Shown here piece after piece: positions 25,034 through 37,581 of a stretch of DNA of 64,000 nucleotides. Below the pieces are notes generated by a model, which worked only from the letters and a program-made list of their open reading frames with translations, was not told the DNA's origin and did not search any database. This DNA comes from Cerioporus squamosus (taxonomy: Eukaryota > Basidiomycota > Agaricomycetes > Polyporales > Polyporaceae). The first letter of the stretch is position 1, and the number at the start of each line of letters is the position of its first letter. Made by a program: the position numbers and the translations under genes. Where the stretch lies: positions 1 through 64,000 of the forward strand of contig JABYQS010000089.1 of assembly GCA_022592435.1 (NCBI GenBank), given 5' to 3'.

Positions 25034-27392
25034 ATGGCAGACATTGATAGCACATTCGGCGCTGCGCTCATCGGGCTCGTTGTCAGTGCATGGCGAGTTC
25101 TCTTACGGTCCATGAAGCCCGTGGGCGCTCCTTACTCACGCCGGACCCACTCGCAGTCTGTATGGCTTTACACTGCTACAAGCGTACGTGGAGCTATATA
25201 TGTATCGACGATACTGAATTGCTGAACATCCATGCAGCTTTAACTACTTCAGGTCCGTCGCCCGACCTTCCGTAATGTCTTCATCCTGAGCCCCGTCTAG
25301 GCATTACTCAAGGGATAGGATCTTCTTGAAGTCGCTTGTACGTGCTTCTGCTGGTATCTCGAGTCGAGCTGATACAAGACGCATCGACGCAGGTCATGAT
25401 CTAACGTGAGGTGCCATGGCCGTCCAAGCAAGCGCACTACTCCTAATAAGCCGCGGCTAACGCATAGAGTACTGGACACCTTGCATCTGGCTCTTTGCAC
25501 GCGGACAGTATATTGGTGAGCAAAGAGGCGGCAGTGCAGTGCATTCGCGCCGCTTGTAACTGAACGATTTTCAAGGTACCTAGTCACGAACTTCGGCGAT
25601 GCCAGCAATCTGGATGTGACCACTTGGTAAGTGACCATTGCTGGGTACGCAGCACTGGCTCACCACGTTCGGATCCTTCTAGGAGCATGGCTGTGAGTCT
25701 GTTCGGGCACATATATGGTCTTTTGGCTGAAGTCCGTTGAATGTAGCTGCAAACCGACTGCAATGTAAGTGTGTCCGCTGATCGCTATCTTTCCGAATAC
25801 CTATTCACCTTCATGATTACAGGGCCTTATCGGACTAATCGTTCAACTGTGCGTCCCACCTCCTGTCTTCTCCCGAGCTCTCTCGTCTGGAAGCTCACTC
25901 GCGGATTTCACAGGTTCTTCGCGCGTCGCGTTTGGATAAGTGGGTTACCCTCGAACTATCGCCTTCATTCTTACTGATCGTGCGCTCCCGTGACAGTGAG
26001 CAGCAACTGGTTGATAACCGGTGTCGTCGTGAGTCGAACCTCGTTGCACTCTTCTTACGTATACACGAGTATCTAATCGCCTCGTCAGGTCGTCTTGGCA
26101 TTCCTTCATTTCGGTGAGAACCAAGTTCGGACAGTGTGTCCTCAGGGTTCTGACCGACTGTTTGTGTTGCTACATTCGCAGGTCTCGGTGTCGGTGAGAA
26201 TTGGCATGCATCTCCTGAGAATATCACACGCTGAGCGCTGCGTCCTGCCAGTGTTTACTGCTGAGTCGTGAGTGTCGTTCCGCACGTTCTCCTGAGTGCA
26301 CTCTGATCTGCGTAGGTTCATACTCGGCCGGTTCTCGAAGTTCAAGTCCCTCACGGTGTGTACCTCTCTTCGCTTGCAAGTTTCGAGGCGTTCACATGCT
26401 AGGATACGCAGTGGGTAACATGCCTTGGTCTTGGCGCGGCCGCTGCCGCGGACATCATCATCGCAGCGGCTATGTGCTACTACTTGTACACGAAACGGAC
26501 AGGTCTCAAGGGGTAAGATGCACAACGGAAGCCATGCGAACGGTATTGCTGAACTCTGATACCCCGTAGGACCGACTCCGTCGTGGCGTTGCTTATGGTT
26601 TACAGCATCAATAGCGGTTTGGCCACCAGGTACGTTGCTCGCACAGTCGTTCCCACTGGAGCCTCACAACTTGAACGCGGGCTGCAGCATCATCGCGACG
26701 ATATGCGTCGTTATGGTGAGTCTCTCCTCCTACATCAGTATATTCGCACAGAAAGTCTGATCTTCGTCTAGTTCGGCGCGATGCCCACGAACTTCATCTG
26801 GCTCGGCTTCTTCTGGATCATGGGCAAGTGTAAGTATTACAATGGCAGGACTTGAACGTGTTCTATTGACTGACTAGTCGCCGTATCGCAGGCTATGTCA
26901 ACTCCTTCCTAGGACTGTAAGTTCCGTTGCCTCGAAGTATCTTAGCTCAATCTACTCGTAACTAACATCCCCTCAGCCTCAACAGCCGCGAGAGTCTGCG
27001 GGACAAAGTCGCAGGCGCCGTGCAGTTGAATCATCTTGGCGTTCAACGCTCTTTCCAGCAAGGCTTCAGCACCGGAGATCACGGGTCCAAATCGCCAAGG
27101 GTGAGCACACGAGTAACCTCCGTTGAATCTTCCTGGTATACTCACCGTCAACAGTCGGCTCGTCTGAACGGCGTAGCGGTGTCCATCGAGACCATCACGG
27201 ACTACAATCCACATTATCCTTGCAAGGTTTGTGATCTCCACGCTATGTCTGTTCGAAGCTGACGCAATGACGCTTGGCGTTGCCTACCTTGAGCAGAGTA
27301 CAGCCGTTGAGAGGGAGGACCGGATGGACGCCATCCAGGAGGTCGAGATGAAGAAGCCCGGTTTGAGGGACGCCGACGATATCTTGGTATAA
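25034..27392 (+). CDS. DUF6534 membrane protein, copy B
   Basis: Close paralogue of copy A, with the same exon-by-exon layout over about 2.36 kb and the same predicted membrane segments: DIDSTFGAALIGLVVSA, CLYGFTLLQA, VLDTLHLALCTRTVYW-like, GLIGLIVQL, FFARRVWIMSSNWLITGVV, VVLAFLHFG, FTAESFILGRFSKF, TDSVVALLMVYSINSGLATR, GAMPTNFIWLGFFWIMGKC. It ends with STAVEREDRMDAIQEVEM and stops at 27392. Intron 1 has a GC donor at 25093 (copy A has GT there). In the 13-base micro-exon 25393-25405 one T is missing relative to copy A, creating TAA; restoring it keeps all phases. That may be a sequence error or the beginning of decay. It sits just upstream of intact RTT109. Confidence 0.82.
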
Positions 27393-27856
27393 TCTACCCC
27401 GAACACTCCGGTCTAGTGCATTGGGATGCATACTCTGCCTCTTGCGACGACATGTACGAAGCTTCGGACACATTGTGAGTGCCCTAGGCTGTTCCATGTA
27501 TCTACTATCACGTTCGTTCCACGACGACTACGGGTCGCATAAAAAGAGATGCGGTTGTTACATGTACTCTGTCGTGTAGCTGTCATAGTAGCATTACACA
27601 TCGTGACATCTACAACACGCATACTGAGCAGTGCGACCGTTGCTGCAAGACCGGAGTCAGACTCATAGGCGTCGGGATCTTCCTTAGCAGGATGGGCGTC
27701 ACTGGCTTGAGCGCTGGCAGTGGGAACACGAACCTTGCCTCACACTCTCGCGATGTCTGCGCGTTTCGTCTCGCTGCCTCCTTCCACCCTGTCGCCGTCT
27801 CCTCGTGATATGTTCTGCTTGAGGAGCTCATAGCCTCTACTTCAAACTTTACCTTA
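27393..27856. promoter_or_regulatory. Spacer and presumed promoter of RTT109
   Basis: No gene is seen. Stretches within about 27600-27850 match the spacer before the RTT109 relic, so the duplicated block included this putative promoter. Confidence 0.45.
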
Positions 27857-29477
27857 ATGAGCCTCAGGGACAAGCTCCTCGCCGCGCTGGCCGACCTTCC
27901 AGGGACACGCACATTCCACGTCCACGTCCTCACCTCTGCGCCCCGGAAACACAGTGGACTCTTCCCCTATGCTCACCCAAGACCGCGGACGTACCTGCAA
28001 GAGGTGCTCATACTGCTCTCGGAGCAGACGAGCTCAGAAGCGCCGCGGGTCCTCGTCACCGCCATCGAGGCGTCGGTCTACAACATCCCCTCCACGTCCT
28101 CTGGGATACTGTACGTCTCCAAGGTCGATTCTTCCGGCCATGCATCTGCACCGTCGCCTACCGCGACGCTCGTACGTGCGTTCCTCGCGTACTACGCTGA
28201 CCCGGTAACACGCCCCATCTCAGTACAGCATCTCTGGATACAGCTGTTCGCGCGGGCGCAGAACCAGTACCTCTTCCCCAACTCCTCGGAGTACGAGGGC
28301 AAGCGCCCACTCTCAGACGTGAAGCTCTGCGCGTGGTGGAAGAAGGTTTACAGTGAGGTGGCTGGGACGGTGAACACGGGGCTGAAGGGCGTCGGGAAGG
28401 TCAAGCTCTTCTACATCCTGCCGGGTTACTCTGAACTCGAAGCAGCCCACGCGCTTTCTCGTGGCGTTACAGCAAGTGATCCGAGCGTGCAATGGGCGTA
28501 CGGACATCCGTACTCGCAGACCGACATCCCACTGCCGTGTCCTAAGAACCACGATCCGAACGCCCCCCACAATTTGGGGCACTTCATCCCATGGTTTGAC
28601 GACGACCCGAAGTCGCGCTTCATAGACGAGATTGCGTACATCAAGGCCACTGAAGGCGGCATACGCTCTCCAAAACGCAAGCGCGCACCCAGCTCTACCG
28701 GAGGGGACAAGCGGCCACCACGCCGAGACGAAGCTGATGACAAGGACAAGGAAAAAGAGAAGGAGAAGGAGGAACGCCCACAGGGCGAGCTCGCACAGGT
28801 CACCGCAGACGAGTTCTGGGAGCGCATGTCCTTCCGGCAGGAGTGCGTCGCCGGCGCGGTCACCGGCTTTTTCACGATGTGCGTCTCGACGCCGCCGCCG
28901 GTGGACCACGACAAGACGTCGGAGCCTGTCCCCGCTCGCACCGCAGCCGGGTCAAGTCTCCTCGAAGATGGTGCGACGCATAGTCTCGTCGCTCATGAAC
29001 CACCACGAGTTCTCGACGCGCGAGCGCGCGGTCCGGGCGACGGAGATGCTCGAGGGCGTCATCAAGGGCCTGTGCGACGACGCTCCAGCGATCCCCTCCT
29101 CCGCGCCTCCCTCGACTGCTGCCGCACCCCGCTCCTCCTCGTCTCCCGACACGGAGCGGCCACGCACGCCGGAGCCGGACCGCCCAGCGACGCTCGACGT
29201 CCCGCGCACGCCGCCGCCCAAACGCTCGCACCTGCACACAGGCCCTGCGGGCAAAGCCGGCGGGCTCCCGGAGATCTCGCCCAATCCGTTCCCTGACCCC
29301 GTTCCCTCCCCGGAGACGTACACGGAGCACATCTACGGACGCATTGACGTGCGGAACGCGCCGCTTCCGCCGCACGGGGGTGCGAGCGGGACCGAGGGCT
29401 CGTCGCAAGGGGCAGCTGCGTCGGCGCCTGTGACGGTGCTTGCGGTGCGGAAGAAGAGGAAGCCTGCGCCCCCTTAG
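27857..29477 (+). CDS. RTT109: Histone acetyltransferase RTT109
   Basis: Fungus-specific acetyltransferase that modifies histone H3 at Lys56 (and N-terminal lysines) with the chaperones Asf1 and Vps75 during replication-coupled chromatin assembly. Two exons, 27857-28900 and 28947-29477, give about 524 residues. Family marks are RVLVTAIEASVYNIPSTSS, YVSKVDSSG, TLVRAFLAYY, LFARAQNQYLFPNSSEY, LCAWWKKV and FIPWFDDDPKSRFIDEIAY, which carries the catalytic aspartates. FWERMSFRQECVAGAVTGFF lies near the end. A Lys/Glu-rich insert (DKDKEKEKEKEE) and a Pro/Ser-rich tail ending RKKRKPAPP could serve nuclear localisation. The 46-base intron is inferred from an otherwise unexplained frame change; its donor GTGGAC is weak but phases fit. 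The 5' part is duplicated as a relic 3.3 kb upstream. Confidence 0.92.
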
Positions 29478-32400
29478 ACCGTCCGTCGTCTGTGGCTCCT
29501 GCTGCCCTTTCCCGTCCGCATGAACAGGGAGCCGGGATCTTGGCGCCGGGGCGGGGGTCGTGTTTCTTGGTGCATGTGCGCGTGCGGGAAGTCGCGTCAT
29601 CTCTTGACTCTTCAAGGAGGAGGCCGCGGTTGTTGTGCTCGAAGGGGAAACGCGGCGTGGTGGTTGAACGATGCGTGGGGGATGCCCGTGGGCGCAGGGG
29701 CGCCGGTGAGCCGTGAGTGGGAGGTGCAGACTTCACGGTGGGATTGGGAGGTCGGATTACCGTGCAGACGTGCCAGGACGTGCCCCCGGGAGCTTCGCCA
29801 GGCACGGGGATTGTCGTCGCTCGTGCGTCGTGTTTCGGAGTCTCGCGTCTCGTGTCTCGTGGACCTGTGCGTCGTCGCGGGTGCACTTCGCGGCACCCCG
29901 CCCTGGTTGCTCCGTTGTCCGTTCCCGCCTCCCGCCCAGCTGTGCTGACTGACGTTTTCTGCCAGGGGCAGGGGCGTGGGATCTGCGGATGCGGTGCGGA
30001 GGTTATGGTCGCCGGGTCCTGTGGGCTGTGATCGATACCGGTGTCTTGCGGCTTGCCTGCGTGTGCTGTGGTGTGTATGTACTGTACTGTATGCTCTGCT
30101 TGGTGCTGTGTCCGTACGCGTTGACGTTGACGATCGGATTCGAATTTGCATGGGCGGTTGGTCGTGGACGGAGAACGGCTCGTACGGATGCATTTCCGTG
30201 CTCAGGCTGTGTGCCATGGCACCTCTGTTTTGCAGCTGAGTACTGAGTACTGATTCGCTGCCCTGTCATGCACGTATGTCCATGAAGTTGCGTCTCATTT
30301 AGACGTCTTGACGTATAGCTTCACGCAGCATGTCTGTATCAACGTCCTTGTCAGTCGTCGAACTGCTGCTGATGTGCTACTAGCATATTAGCAGTACATC
30401 GAACTCTAGCTTTTTACTGCCCATGCGGCATTGTCAACCCGAAACGCCGTTACACAGACGCACGCAGAGCAGAGTACAAGGCGAAACGTGTCGGCCAGGT
30501 ACCACGGAAGTCTGTAGGGAGCTTCGGAAGAGACTTGCTTCCTCTGCTCACGGTCACGTACTACCTGTTGAGTACTAGTACATGGGAAGTCGCCGCAGTT
30601 GGCAGCACCTTCTGCGACTGCCGTCACAGATACACGCGTTATTTTACGAGAACACGCCAGAGACGCTGCGCTGCAGCCTGCGTGCGTGGATCATCGGCAC
30701 CCCTGGCCAGTGGCGAGAGTGGACGAGTGCAAGCTACATACAGTGACGCGGGTACTTGAGAGCGGAAAAAGCCAAAGGTCAGACGGAGGTTGACGCGGGC
30801 GCATGCGCACTCTCCCCGGGTACCTCAGCATGGACATTGACATGGACTGTTCATATCAGACTCACACTCGGAGAGTGCAGAACAGCGCGCCACGCCATGT
30901 GCACCAGAGGCTCGAGTGCTAACTGAGTGCGGAGGCATCTCCATTGCGCTCTTTGGATCGAACCGCCGGACGTACGTCCCGTATGTCCGTGCTCGTACGT
31001 ACCGTACGTACGCACAGGCTGATGTAACAGGGCCAGGGGTACCGTGCATTCAGAAGCAGAATCGGGCGAGTCGGAGGGTGAGGAAGGACCTGGACAAGGG
31101 TTGTCGAGGCCCGTGGGGAGCCGATGAGAGAGAGTTCAACGTTCAGAACGCGGAGTTAACGGCCAGCGGCGGAACACACGACGAAGACTGTTGCTATATT
31201 AGCGTCCACGGAGGAGTTGGTCCGAGTGCGAGCGGGGACCATGTGGTGAGGAGGTTCAGCTACGGTACTGGTCTGCTCTGGTCCAGGATACTGTCACTGT
31301 GCGCGGGAGGGCGTTCCGTCTCGCCTCGCCTCGCCTCGCCTCGCCTGGGGAGCCGTCGGCCGGATGCGAGCCCTGTTCGCCTCGGTGAGTACTTACTCGA
31401 GACTTGGGTAAGTACATCGATAGGTAGGTACCGGGACTGATTCGCTCCTGGACCACGCCCGCTTCCGAGATGGAAATACGCGCGCGGGCTGTGTTGTGGC
31501 CCAGCGTGCGTGCGCCCGAGGAGGGGTTGTTGCACGATGACTTGGCACTGGGCACTGGCAGGCTGGTGCTGAGTTGGGATTCGAGAACCACGGTGCGCAC
31601 CTTCGTGGCGTTAGACGCAACTCGCGGCGTGGCAAGCACTGGAGGCCGCATGCAGCTCGCGACCGGGGAGGGGAGCACTGACCTTGGAGTGAGTTTTCGA
31701 GCGTCGCTGGAGGACAGGATCTGAAGGGGCAAATGCATCGAAGTATCGCCGGACGTTACGTGCACATAAACCGACGGGTCGACGAGCGGGATGGCGCTAC
31801 TACACAGCGGAGCAGTCGTGCGAGCGACAGTACTCTGCAGGCTCCGCGGACGAGGCTCGGAAGGACGATGCTGTTCGGGTGGGTGCTGCAGCAGCGTCAG
31901 CGTCGACGGCGGCGGCGCTGGCGAGCCAATCTCCGAGAGCCGAGTACCGAGCACCGAGTTCCGGGAGCGCGGGCCGTGCGTGCGCCAGGAAGGCGAATCC
32001 GATGTCCTGAAAGAGGCGGGGAACACGTACATGGCGATGTGCTGAATCACGTTCGCTCCCGAAGGCTGGTTACGCGACGCCCCGCAGAGAAGAGAAGGAG
32101 AAGGAAGGAAGCGGCTGGGCGAGAGGGTCCGGTGAGGCCATGGACGGGGTTCAAGTCCAAGCTCCAAGACTAGTCAGAAGCCGGAGGCCGTACGTGTCCC
32201 GGGAGTATTGGGGATCTGTCGAGTTCGGTATCGATGGCGATGGTATGCTGCATGACGGACGAGTTGTGGAACTGCTGGGCTGGTGGGCTGTTCACTGTTC
32301 AGCAAGCTCGCGGAGGACAATCAGGCCTTTTACGGGTGGGGCCAGATTCCTGGAGAACACAAGAAGAACGAGAAGAACAGATGAAGTGTTCGAACATTCC

Positions 32401-33682
32401 ATTGCTGGAAGGAAGTCCCGCACAACCGTCATCGCTGCAAGAGAGCAGATGTTATCAGCTTACGGCAAGGCGAGACGGCGAAGAGAATGTGGGGATGCGG
32501 GGTCTGGCGAGGGCTTGAGAACGCACGCGGTTACGTTACGTATGGTCTTTGTGCTCTTTGCATCGTTCGCCTTCTCTGTGGGGACGGCTTCTGGCGCAGC
32601 GGTGCGCAGACTAGAAGGGCGTCGCGCAGGCAGACTATTGGTCGTTGTCGGAGATGCGTATTCTGCCGGATCCTTCGTGCTTGGTGTGTCGTTCTGAGAA
32701 GGAGTCCCCGGTCAGCTGGCGAGGCCGGGGTGTGTGTTTCGCTGGATGCGTCGAGGAGCATGTCTGCGTGTGGCGGCCATCGATCGAAAGACCTCGGATG
32801 GCGCCGTCGACGCAGGCGTAAGCTTGTGCAGGCTGAGACTGTAGGGAAGGGCGATGGGTCTTCTGTGCAGCGAGCAGAAGGTGATTGGCCGCAGGATAAC
32901 CGAGGAGACAGGAGATCAGCATCCGTGCGAAGGCGTGCTCTGGTGGGAACGCGCACGGGCGATGTGTGCAGCGGGGGTCGAGGGGCGGGAACGCGTTGCG
33001 GAGCCTCCGCTGGCGTCCGTCGCGAGATCTTGGGCCGGGGTCTATAGCGGGAGGCCTCGTGGCGGGGGATATTGCGGAGTGCTGGACTGCCGGGCAGCTT
33101 GCGCCCGATGGGGACGCGCTGTTGTATCCGCTTTCGGACGGCAGGAAAAGAGAGTTGCGTGCAATTGGCCGGACGCGGTGCAGGGCACGGCGGGCATGCC
33201 GCAGACGTCAGACCCGCGACCCGCGCGAGGTCGATGATGCCATTCGGGCAGAGATGCAGGGATGTTCTCCTCCTGGGGCGATGGCGGCGCGTTGGATGCC
33301 TGGGCCGTGCGCACCGCCTGTGCCGCGGGCGTCCGGGGTTGAACGGGCGACGGAGATGGCTGCAGACGTCCGGACAAGGCTGCACAGGGCAGAGATTGAG
33401 TTCAGACAGACAGCAGCCAGCAGCGAATGGGCGACGGGTGGGAGTCGCAGACGGCGGGAGACAGGCTCGGCGCAGGTGCCAGTGGCAGGGCGCGGGTGGC
33501 AGGTGTATCTCGACCTCCATAATTACCCGACCGAGCTGGCCTCTGATTCGGCCGCCTCTGTCGTTGTCACTTTCTTGTTCTCCTCATCACAGGCCGCCAC
33601 CAGGCCTCGCGCCCTCTCCTCCTCCTCCTCCAGCCTCGCATGCGCCCCGCCGCTTGCTCTCTGCCCCTTCGAGCTGCTGATC
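29478..33682. other. 4.2-kb gene-poor GC-rich region
   Basis: Long frames are open on both strands at once (for example minus 31256-32167 and minus 32531-33520), which is what high GC content produces by chance. Their translations are Arg/Pro/Ser-rich, with no domain and no splice pattern. The region contains a (TCGCC)5 repeat and several ACGTACGT-like palindromes near 30970-31015. The last part (about 33540-33680), pyrimidine-rich, is probably the 5' leader of the next gene. Confidence 0.5.
31321..31345. repeat. Microsatellite (TCGCC)5
   Basis: Five perfect tandem copies of TCGCC in the gene-poor region. No function is indicated. Confidence 0.9.
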
Positions 33683-36294
33683 ATGGCGACACAACCACCG
33701 CAGTCGCTTCCTTCCTTCGCGCAGGCCTTCGGCGCTCCTTCCCTCAGCAGAATCTCGGACGCCAACAATGCCCTTCCTCCCATCCAGTCCCGCGCTTCCC
33801 CCTTTGAACGCAACCGCCGTTCGCCCTCTCTCCAAGACGAACATCGCCAGTCCATGCCCCACGACCGTCCCCCGCTCCCCTCTCGGAAGCGGTCCCATCC
33901 AGGGGACTCTGCCGCCGGTGATGATAACAGCTCGGGTTCAGAGTGAGTACTGCCCTCGTCTACATGTCCACCGTCCTCTGAGCACACATCCAACCCCCTA
34001 GTGGCCGACGTTCTCCCCGAGGCGTCAGAATCAAGGAAGAGACAGAGTACGACAGCCTTCCTTCACCGACCTCTCGCAACCAGCCCCCTGCGAATGCTGC
34101 AACACATCCCCATCTCTCGCCAGAGCAGGCGGCCGCATCTCCTGCACCCCCTCCCTCTGCCGCCAAACCCTCGCCCAGCAAGAAACGCCGGGTCACGATA
34201 AGCGGCATCTCCCATCCCATCAACACCGACGTCAGGACTCCCGCCTCAGATGCCGCCAAATCGATTTCGCCTGTGGTTATGGGCCTCCCTATCCCGCGAG
34301 ACGATGCCGCCGCGATCGAGCAGGTCCGCTCCATGCTCTCCATCAAGCAGCAGCAGAAGGAGCTCATCGAGCAGCGAAGGGGCAGCACCGCCGGCATCAT
34401 CTCTGTCGGCACTCCCCCCGTCTCGGTCAACGTTGTGAATCCGCCTCCCCAAGGATCCCAGGACCGAGACGAGCGCCAACCTTCGTCAAAATCACATCCT
34501 CCCGCGCGCACCGGCGGACGCAGTCCGAATGCAGGCGCAGGATCGGGCCCGGTCGCTGCTACAACACTTGCGGGCTCCCGAAGGTCGGGTGCGGGTACCG
34601 GACTCTCTGTGACCGCAAATGCGCCGCCGCCAAACCGTACGTTCTCCCCCCTCGCTCGCCAGACCAGCCCCCCTCCCCATCCCGCGCACCGCGACGCTCC
34701 TGCACAAGCACCTATACTACAGCCGCCGCCACCACCACCCATATCCATCGCGGTGCCCGAGCAGCACCTCCCTGCGCATGCGCTCCCGCCCCCGCCGATA
34801 AGCTTCGCACGCCGCCGCGCTACACGCACACTCGGCGGCGCGAAGGGCAAGCCTGCTGATATCATGATCAGTCCCAACGCCGACCGCCTGCCGCCGTCCA
34901 TCCAGAGTGCGCCGCCCATCCCGCGCGCGGGTACAAACCAGGGCGGCGCGTCCAGTCGCCTCTCAAACATGACTCTCCCGAGCTTACCTCCTGTCCTTGG
35001 CCCCGGGCAGAGCACGCAGCGTCTCACGGCCAGCCGCGTGCCCCCGACTCCGACGCGCCTCAGCATGCTGCGCGGTCCTCACACAGCGGGCCCATCGTCC
35101 ACCCACCTCAACGTCGGCTCGATATCCGGGACTGGCCGGTCCCCGCCTACCGCCACGGTACCGATCGCGACGACGCTCGTCCCTCCGACGCCCTCTGCGC
35201 TCGCCCACCCCAACTACACGTCCGAAAGGTCTGCGTTCCTCGCGCCGTTCGAGATGTTCTACGACGCGCTCGCGGACTCGAAGACGCTCAAGAAGTGGCT
35301 CGGGGAGCAGCTGCAGAAGTCGCACAACCTCACCGTCGCGCTCCAGCGGCAGCAGGAGCATCTCGACGAGCTCGTCGCCGCCGCTGTTGAGCGCCGCGTG
35401 GCGCCCCTGCACGACGAGATCCACGGCCTCCACCGGCGCATCGAGGAGCTCGAGTACGCGCTGCACGTCCAGGCCGGCGCCACCGCCCCGCGCACGTCCC
35501 TCGCCGCCGTCACGCAGGGCCCGGCCGGGGCGGGGTACAGCCCGAGCATGGGCACGGGGTACAAGGGCAAGGCGAAGGCGAACGGCATTCCGCCGTCCTC
35601 GTCGTCGTTCGTGGCGGAGTCGTACACGTTTCCCCCGGTCGCGGAGCACCACCACCCGAGCAGCGCGCTGCGCTCGGGGCCCCCGGAGCAGGTGCGCCGC
35701 GCGATCTCCCCTGACAGAGAGCGGGAGAGCATCAGCGACAGCCGTAGCTTCCCGGGGTCGCAGGGGGGGTCCCCCGTGCCGTTCGACGTCGGCCGGAGGC
35801 TGTCGGTGTCTGCTGTGCGCGGGGAGCCGCGCTCGCAGGGGAGGGAGCGCGGGGTGCCGGTGCTGCCGCCCCCGCCGCCGCAGTCTCAGCAACAACAACA
35901 ACAACAGCTGCAACATGGGCCGGGCGGGGTGAGTGGGTGGAGTGCGCATGGGCGGCCGTGGTCGCCGAGGAGCGCGAGGGTGTCTCTTCCGGTGGCCCCG
36001 AGCGCGAGTGTGGCGCGGCACGGACATGGGCATGGGCATGGGCACGCGCATGGGCATGTGGGGGAGAAGCCGGGGCTGGTGAGGCGGTCGTCGGGATATG
36101 GGTATGAGGAGGGGTCGTCGCGCGAAAGGGAGAGGGGGGTGAGTAGGGAGAGAGAGCGGGAGAGAGGAAGGGAGGTCGGACGCGAGAGGGATAGGGAACG
36201 GGATGGTGGCAGGGAGAGAGAGAGGGAACGGGAACGGGAGGCGTCGCCGCCTCCACGGCGGGATGCTCGCTCGCCTGAGCATATGGAAGAGTGA
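33683..36294 (+). CDS. Large low-complexity protein with a coiled coil and RE-rich tail
   Basis: Two exons, 33683-33942 and 34002-36294, join in phase 2 and encode about 850 residues. The N-terminal half is Pro/Ser-rich and disordered, with a basic patch PSKKRRVTISG that looks like a nuclear localisation signal and a short helix RSMLSIKQQQKELIEQRR. Around residues 500-590 a folded-looking segment (FLAPFEMFYDALADSKTLKK) leads into a coiled coil (LQRQQEHLDELVAAAVERRV, LHRRIEELEYAL). The C-terminal part has a Gln run, a Gly-His repeat (HGHGHGHGHAHGH) and alternating Arg-Glu stretches ending SPEHMEE. I recognise no named family. Its composition suggests a nuclear or RNA-associated scaffold, as inference only. 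Confidence 0.8.
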
Positions 36295-37581
36295 AGTCAC
36301 GGTCTGTTGGGTGGTGGAGCGTGGAGTCTCGAGGCTTGGACGAGTGGGGGAACGGAGCACGGGTGAGATGAGAGGCAGACGGTGCATGTTCGGTGAGTTC
36401 ATAGCTCTAACGGTTGCGCTGGAGACCGGGGTGCTGACTGTACTTGGCAGGTGCAGCCTTTCGGAATCGAAGGGCGTATGTCGCTCCTCGTGTGTTACAA
36501 GGTGCCGAACATCCACCGTCATCCCCGTCGACCGCTCTCCAGGTGCCCATGCGCCCTTCCCATACTGCACTTTCCCTGCCTTCCTTCCTTCCTCCATTCC
36601 TTCACTCCTCTACTGTTCCAATCTGCTCGCATTCGAGCGCTGGATGAACTTCCGGCTCGAATGCGTTGGGCATCAGCCGTGGCCGGGGTGCCGTAGACGG
36701 ATTTCCATGTCTTCATGTTCCTTTCACGTTCGCGCTCGCGTTTACGCTCCTCTCTGCGCCTTCCCGTGCAACCCGGTCACTCGTCCTTCCCTCGTCGGTC
36801 GGCTCCAAAACACCGTCTGCAGCGCCCGTTGTCCCGTCCTGCAGCTGAGACGCTCCACGATCACCGCGAGCCGCTTCCCGTCCCCTGTCCCCCCTCTCGT
36901 CTTCGTCTTCGCCATCTCCATCTCGTTCACATTCACTGTACATGCTGCGTTTCATGACCCTCCGATACGCCTCTCATGCCTCTCCTTCCTCTCATCTCCT
37001 TCCTCCGGCACGCCGCACACATCGCACGTTGTGCATACTGTACATAGCTATGTAGCTTCACGGGACACCCTTCCCCCGCAGCGCATCATCTCTCCTCCCG
37101 TTCGACCTGCTTGGCACTGCCTCGGACAAGGACTTTTGCTCGCTCGATCTCTGCCTCTATCCTTCCTCCCGCTTCAGCTTTTGTTTTCGTTCACGTCCTG
37201 CTGTTTCGCCGCGCAGTTCTTCAGTCCAGTGTTCAGTTCTACTACTATCCCACTCTCGCTCAGCGCTTCTCGTGATGCTGTCTCTGTCTCTGTCTCTGTC
37301 TCTGTCTCTGTCTCGTTCGTGCGTTTTCTCGATGTACCGCAAGCCCACTGTACCAGTACGCAATCAAAACATTCCACTTCTCATGAACTGTGCGTGCGCG
37401 GCGAACCGTGAGGCGGCCTGCATGACAAGTCGGTGGGTGGTGTTGACTCGACACAACCATTGATCAAGCCATGATAGCGCAGCGGCGTCGACGAGTGCAA
37501 AGTGCGCACAGATGCGCCTATTATCACATACCACCGACGACAGAAACCAAGCGCAAGTAAGTATAGACTGTATGAGTATCA
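36295..37581. other. Spacer between two convergent 3' ends
   Basis: Separates the stop of the coiled-coil gene from the stop of FCF2. Frames open here are C/T-rich and unlike any family. It contains the TCTCTG microsatellite. Confidence 0.45.
37278..37314. repeat. Microsatellite (TCTCTG)n
   Basis: About six tandem copies of TCTCTG, the central five perfect, in non-coding sequence. Confidence 0.95.

Noticed and set aside
24745..25113. Similar minus-strand frames at 21435-21830 and 24745-25113
   Set aside because: They are antisense to the 5' ends of DUF6534-A and -B; their mutual similarity only reflects the duplication of the sense genes.
27857..29477. First impression that this gene is a Gti1/Pac2 regulator
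   Set aside because: The motifs YVSKVDSSG, ARAQNQYLFPNSS and FDDDPKSRF are those of RTT109, and the length and order fit that family.
28872..30217. Minus-strand frames overlapping and following RTT109
   Set aside because: Antisense to RTT109 or in its downstream spacer, Arg-rich, with no family resemblance.
32135..32165. B-box-like GGTTCAAGTCC
   Set aside because: The expected stem bases around the loop do not pair and no A-box lies at the right distance.
31256..33520. Two long minus-strand frames (303 and 329 codons)
   Set aside because: Frames are open on both strands in the same region, the translations are Pro/Ser/Arg-rich without domains, and no splice pattern supports them; high GC content explains them.
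34984..36597. 537-residue minus-strand open frame
   Set aside because: Antisense shadow of the coiled-coil gene. Its Arg/Pro/His composition mirrors the GC-rich sense codons and it shows no domain.
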